Below are positions 61,907 through 64,000 of a DNA stretch of 64,000 nucleotides, piece after piece. The notes under the pieces were generated by a model that was not told where the DNA came from, searched no databases, and saw only the letters and a list, made by a program, of their open reading frames with translations. Every line of letters starts with the position of its first letter. The stretch's first letter is position 1. The translations under genes and the position numbers were made by a program. This stretch comes from an uncultured Allomuricauda sp. (GTDB taxonomy: Bacteria; Bacteroidota; Bacteroidia; Flavobacteriales; Flavobacteriaceae): assembly GCF_947499695.1 (NCBI RefSeq), contig NZ_CANMPQ010000005.1:62001-126000 (forward strand), read 5' to 3'.

Positions 61907-62704
61907 ATGAATTTTAAAATACTTTGTTCGGATCTGGATGGAACACTACTATCCACAAAAAACGATGTTTCCGAATTTACTATTTCCCAGATCAATCGCA
62001 TTAAACATAGCACCCGAATTGTTTTGGTTTCAGCACGTATGCCCAAGTCAATCACCTATCTTCAAAAACGAATGGGTATTGAAGAAAATCCAATAATAGC
62101 CTACAATGGGGCATTGATTTTAGATCAAGATAAGGTACTAAGTAATTCTAATATCGCTATTTCCAAAATCTTGGCTCTTCATGCGCTATGTGAAAATCAA
62201 AATATTCGTTTCGGACTTTACAGGCACGATGATTGGTTTGTTTCTGAAACGTCGGAAAGGGTAGAAAAGGAAATTTTCAATACAAAGGCAACTCCCATTT
62301 TTGAACCAACAATGACCACTTTGGAAAGATGGAAAAAAGAAGACTCTGGGGCCCATAAATTAATGCTCATGGGCAACAAATCAAATATGGATGAGCTAGA
62401 GGTCATTTTAGATAAGGATTACGCATCCGAAATGAATTGTTACCGATCCAACGACACCCTAATTGAGATTGCACCTAAATCATCTTCAAAACTTGCCGGT
62501 ATAAAGACAATTTTAAGATCTAATGAATCTTTAAACGATGTAATCGCTTTTGGTGATAATTACAACGATGTGGAAATGTTACAAAGTGTCGGTTACGGAG
62601 TCGCAGTTGCCAATGGGCGAAAAGAAGCCAAGGAAGCAGCAAATAAGATAACCCTGGCCAATACGCAACATGGAGTGGCTCAATTTATTCAAGACCATTT
62701 TTGA
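61907..62704 (+). CDS. Cof-type HAD phosphatase
   Basis: 265 residues. HAD motif I CSDLDGTLLSTK with nucleophile Asp, motif II LVSARMP, and motif III/IV GDNYNDVEMLQSVG. C2B cap. Dephosphorylates sugar phosphates or nucleotides in the cytosol; substrate unspecific. Close behind the DUF5916 gene. Confidence 0.93.
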   Translation: MNFKILCSDLDGTLLSTKNDVSEFTISQINRIKHSTRIVLVSARMPKSITYLQKRMGIEENPIIAYNGALILDQDKVLSNSNIAISKILALHALCENQNIRFGLYRHDDWFVSETSERVEKEIFNTKATPIFEPTMTTLERWKKEDSGAHKLMLMGNKSNMDELEVILDKDYASEMNCYRSNDTLIEIAPKSSSKLAGIKTILRSNESLNDVIAFGDNYNDVEMLQSVGYGVAVANGRKEAKEAANKITLANTQHGVAQFIQDHF

Positions 62705-62740
62705 TTTTCCTATATTTGAAACCACCACTATTTTAATACT

Positions 62741-64000
62741 ATGGACCAACTGCCATTTTCCGAAGACACCATAATCTTCGCTCTTCTTTGCCTCTGTCTG
62801 GGTTTTGTTTTTTATACCTCTTCCATAAAAAAGGGGTTTTGGAAAAAATTCTACGCTGTAGTTCCTACAGTACTTATGTGCTATTTATTACCTGCCATTC
62901 TCGCAAGTACGGGAGTTATTGATGAAACCAAATCTCAGACATACTATATTGCCAGTCGCTATTTATTACCTGCTGCCCTTATTCTAATGACGCTTAGTAT
63001 AGATCTAAAGGCGATTGCAAATCTTGGTTCAAAAGCTTTGATAATGTTCCTAACAGGTACAGCTGGGATAATCATTGGTGGTCCTGTGGCTATTCTTATC
63101 GTTTCCATTTTTTCTCCGGAAACGGTAGGTGGAAATGGTTTTGATGCGGTGTGGCGTGGTCTTTCTACTATTGCTGGCAGTTGGATTGGCGGTGGAGCTA
63201 ATCAAGCAGCTATGTTGGAGGTTTTTCAATATAACCCAAAGGAATTCTCAAAAATGGTATTGGTGGATATTGTAATGGCAAATCTATGGATGGCCATACT
63301 TCTTTTAGGAATAGGAAAGACCAAAAAAATTGATAAATGGCTAAAAGCTGATACCTCATCCATTGAAGAACTAAAGGAAAAAGTGTCTACACATACAGCT
63401 AAAATTGCAAGGGTAACTTCTCTTCATGATTTTATGATGATGCTACTTTATGCTTTTGCTGGAGTTGGAATCGCCCATTTTTTAGGACATCACTTTGCTG
63501 ACTTTTTGGAAAACAATTTTGAAGTCATCCGGAACAAAGAAAAAATACTGTCATCCCTAGGTTCCAAATTTCTTTGGATGGTTGTCTTCGCCACTGCAAT
63601 CGGCATTGGCCTTTCTTTTACCAAGGCTAAAAATTATGAAGGAGCTGGTGCCAGTAAAATTGGTGGTATGTTCATTTATATTTTGGTGGCAACCATTGGA
63701 ATGAAAATGGATTTGGGTCGAGTAATGGAAAATCCGGGTTTAATTTTGGTAGGACTTATTTGGATTACTATTCATGCGGGTCTCTTGATTTTGGTTGCCA
63801 AACTGATAAAAGCACCTTATTTCTTCCTTGCGGTTGGAAGCCAAGCCAATGTTGGAGGTGCAGCCTCAGCACCGGTAGTGGCCGCAGAATTTCATCCCTC
63901 CTTGACTTCTGTTGGAATTTTATTGGCCGTCTTTGGTTATGTTGTAGGTACAGCAGGCGCTTATTTATGCGCTTTGTTGATGGAAGTAGCTTCAACAATG
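62741..64000 (+). CDS. DUF819-family membrane transporter, partial
   Basis: 420 residues visible, cut by the right edge. About 11 membrane helices with repeated halves: ALILMTLSIDLKAIANLG, AGSWIGGGANQAAMLEVF and GSQANVGGAASAPVVAA, the latter two likely forming a substrate site. DUF819 (YjcL-like) proteins are putative secondary transporters, possibly amino acid or peptide exporters. Starts 36 bases after the HAD gene. Confidence 0.9.
   Translation, partial: MDQLPFSEDTIIFALLCLCLGFVFYTSSIKKGFWKKFYAVVPTVLMCYLLPAILASTGVIDETKSQTYYIASRYLLPAALILMTLSIDLKAIANLGSKALIMFLTGTAGIIIGGPVAILIVSIFSPETVGGNGFDAVWRGLSTIAGSWIGGGANQAAMLEVFQYNPKEFSKMVLVDIVMANLWMAILLLGIGKTKKIDKWLKADTSSIEELKEKVSTHTAKIARVTSLHDFMMMLLYAFAGVGIAHFLGHHFADFLENNFEVIRNKEKILSSLGSKFLWMVVFATAIGIGLSFTKAKNYEGAGASKIGGMFIYILVATIGMKMDLGRVMENPGLILVGLIWITIHAGLLILVAKLIKAPYFFLAVGSQANVGGAASAPVVAAEFHPSLTSVGILLAVFGYVVGTAGAYLCALLMEVASTM

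Noticed and set aside
1-64000. CRISPR arrays, insertion sequences, rRNA or tRNA genes
   Set aside because: No regularly spaced repeats, transposase reading frames with terminal repeats, or RNA gene sequences were seen.

Overview
The window looks like a marine or soil member of the Flavobacteriaceae (Bacteroidota). The evidence is promoter elements of the TTTG / TAnnTTTG type, the order rpmB-rpmG-DUF4295-ftsY-rimO, a crtI-crtB-crtZ carotenoid operon, a DUF5916 outer-membrane protein, a TonB-receptor-like barrel and an AT-rich genome. Genus cannot be set from the sequence alone.

Region 1 (1 to about 12.5 kb) is the integrase-proximal arm of an integrated element, most likely a prophage that continues past the left edge. 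A leftward early operon (1-3515) carries a NinG-like protein, an SSB-like protein with a DDDLPF tail, two micro membrane proteins and several small unknowns. It diverges from a small HTH repressor (3627). From 4.1 to 10.9 kb lies cargo: a membrane protein overlapping a tiny lipoprotein, a secreted SH3-like protein, a candidate GNAT toxin-antitoxin pair, and a rightward train of small tightly packed genes ending in secreted and outer-membrane proteins. The element closes with an excisionase-like HTH gene converging on a tyrosine integrase (11128-12324). Between 8.36 and 8.64 kb there appear to be two divergent short RNAs with the same unusual layout: the 5' end of each is complementary to the loop of its own 3' terminator hairpin. 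Their promoters and the early-operon promoter carry the same 16-bp dyad (TGTAnA-N4-TnTACA), which suggests control by the element's repressor.

Region 2 (12.8-24 kb) is host: a secreted protein, then a CarH-like B12-binding MerR regulator in one operon with phytoene desaturase, phytoene synthase and beta-carotene hydroxylase. Two TlpA-like thioredoxins follow (one without its cysteines), then aconitase, and a MoxR / peptidyl-prolyl isomerase operon.

Region 3 (24-46 kb) is ordinary host chromosome: a SRPBCC/beta-lactamase-fold operon, a Tat-exported oxidoreductase with DoxX, rimO, hydrolases, ftsY and ribosomal protein genes, cinA, an orphan Hpt protein, a DnaQ-like exonuclease, a 2-oxoacid dehydrogenase E2, recR and a sodium/solute symporter.

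Region 4 (46-64 kb) holds an outer-membrane barrel receptor, a KAS III / AarF kinase / TetR cluster, htpG, an ECF sigma factor with a probable membrane partner, MOSC, AraC, AlkB and S1/P1 nuclease genes, a DUF5916 protein, a HAD phosphatase and a DUF819 transporter cut by the right edge.
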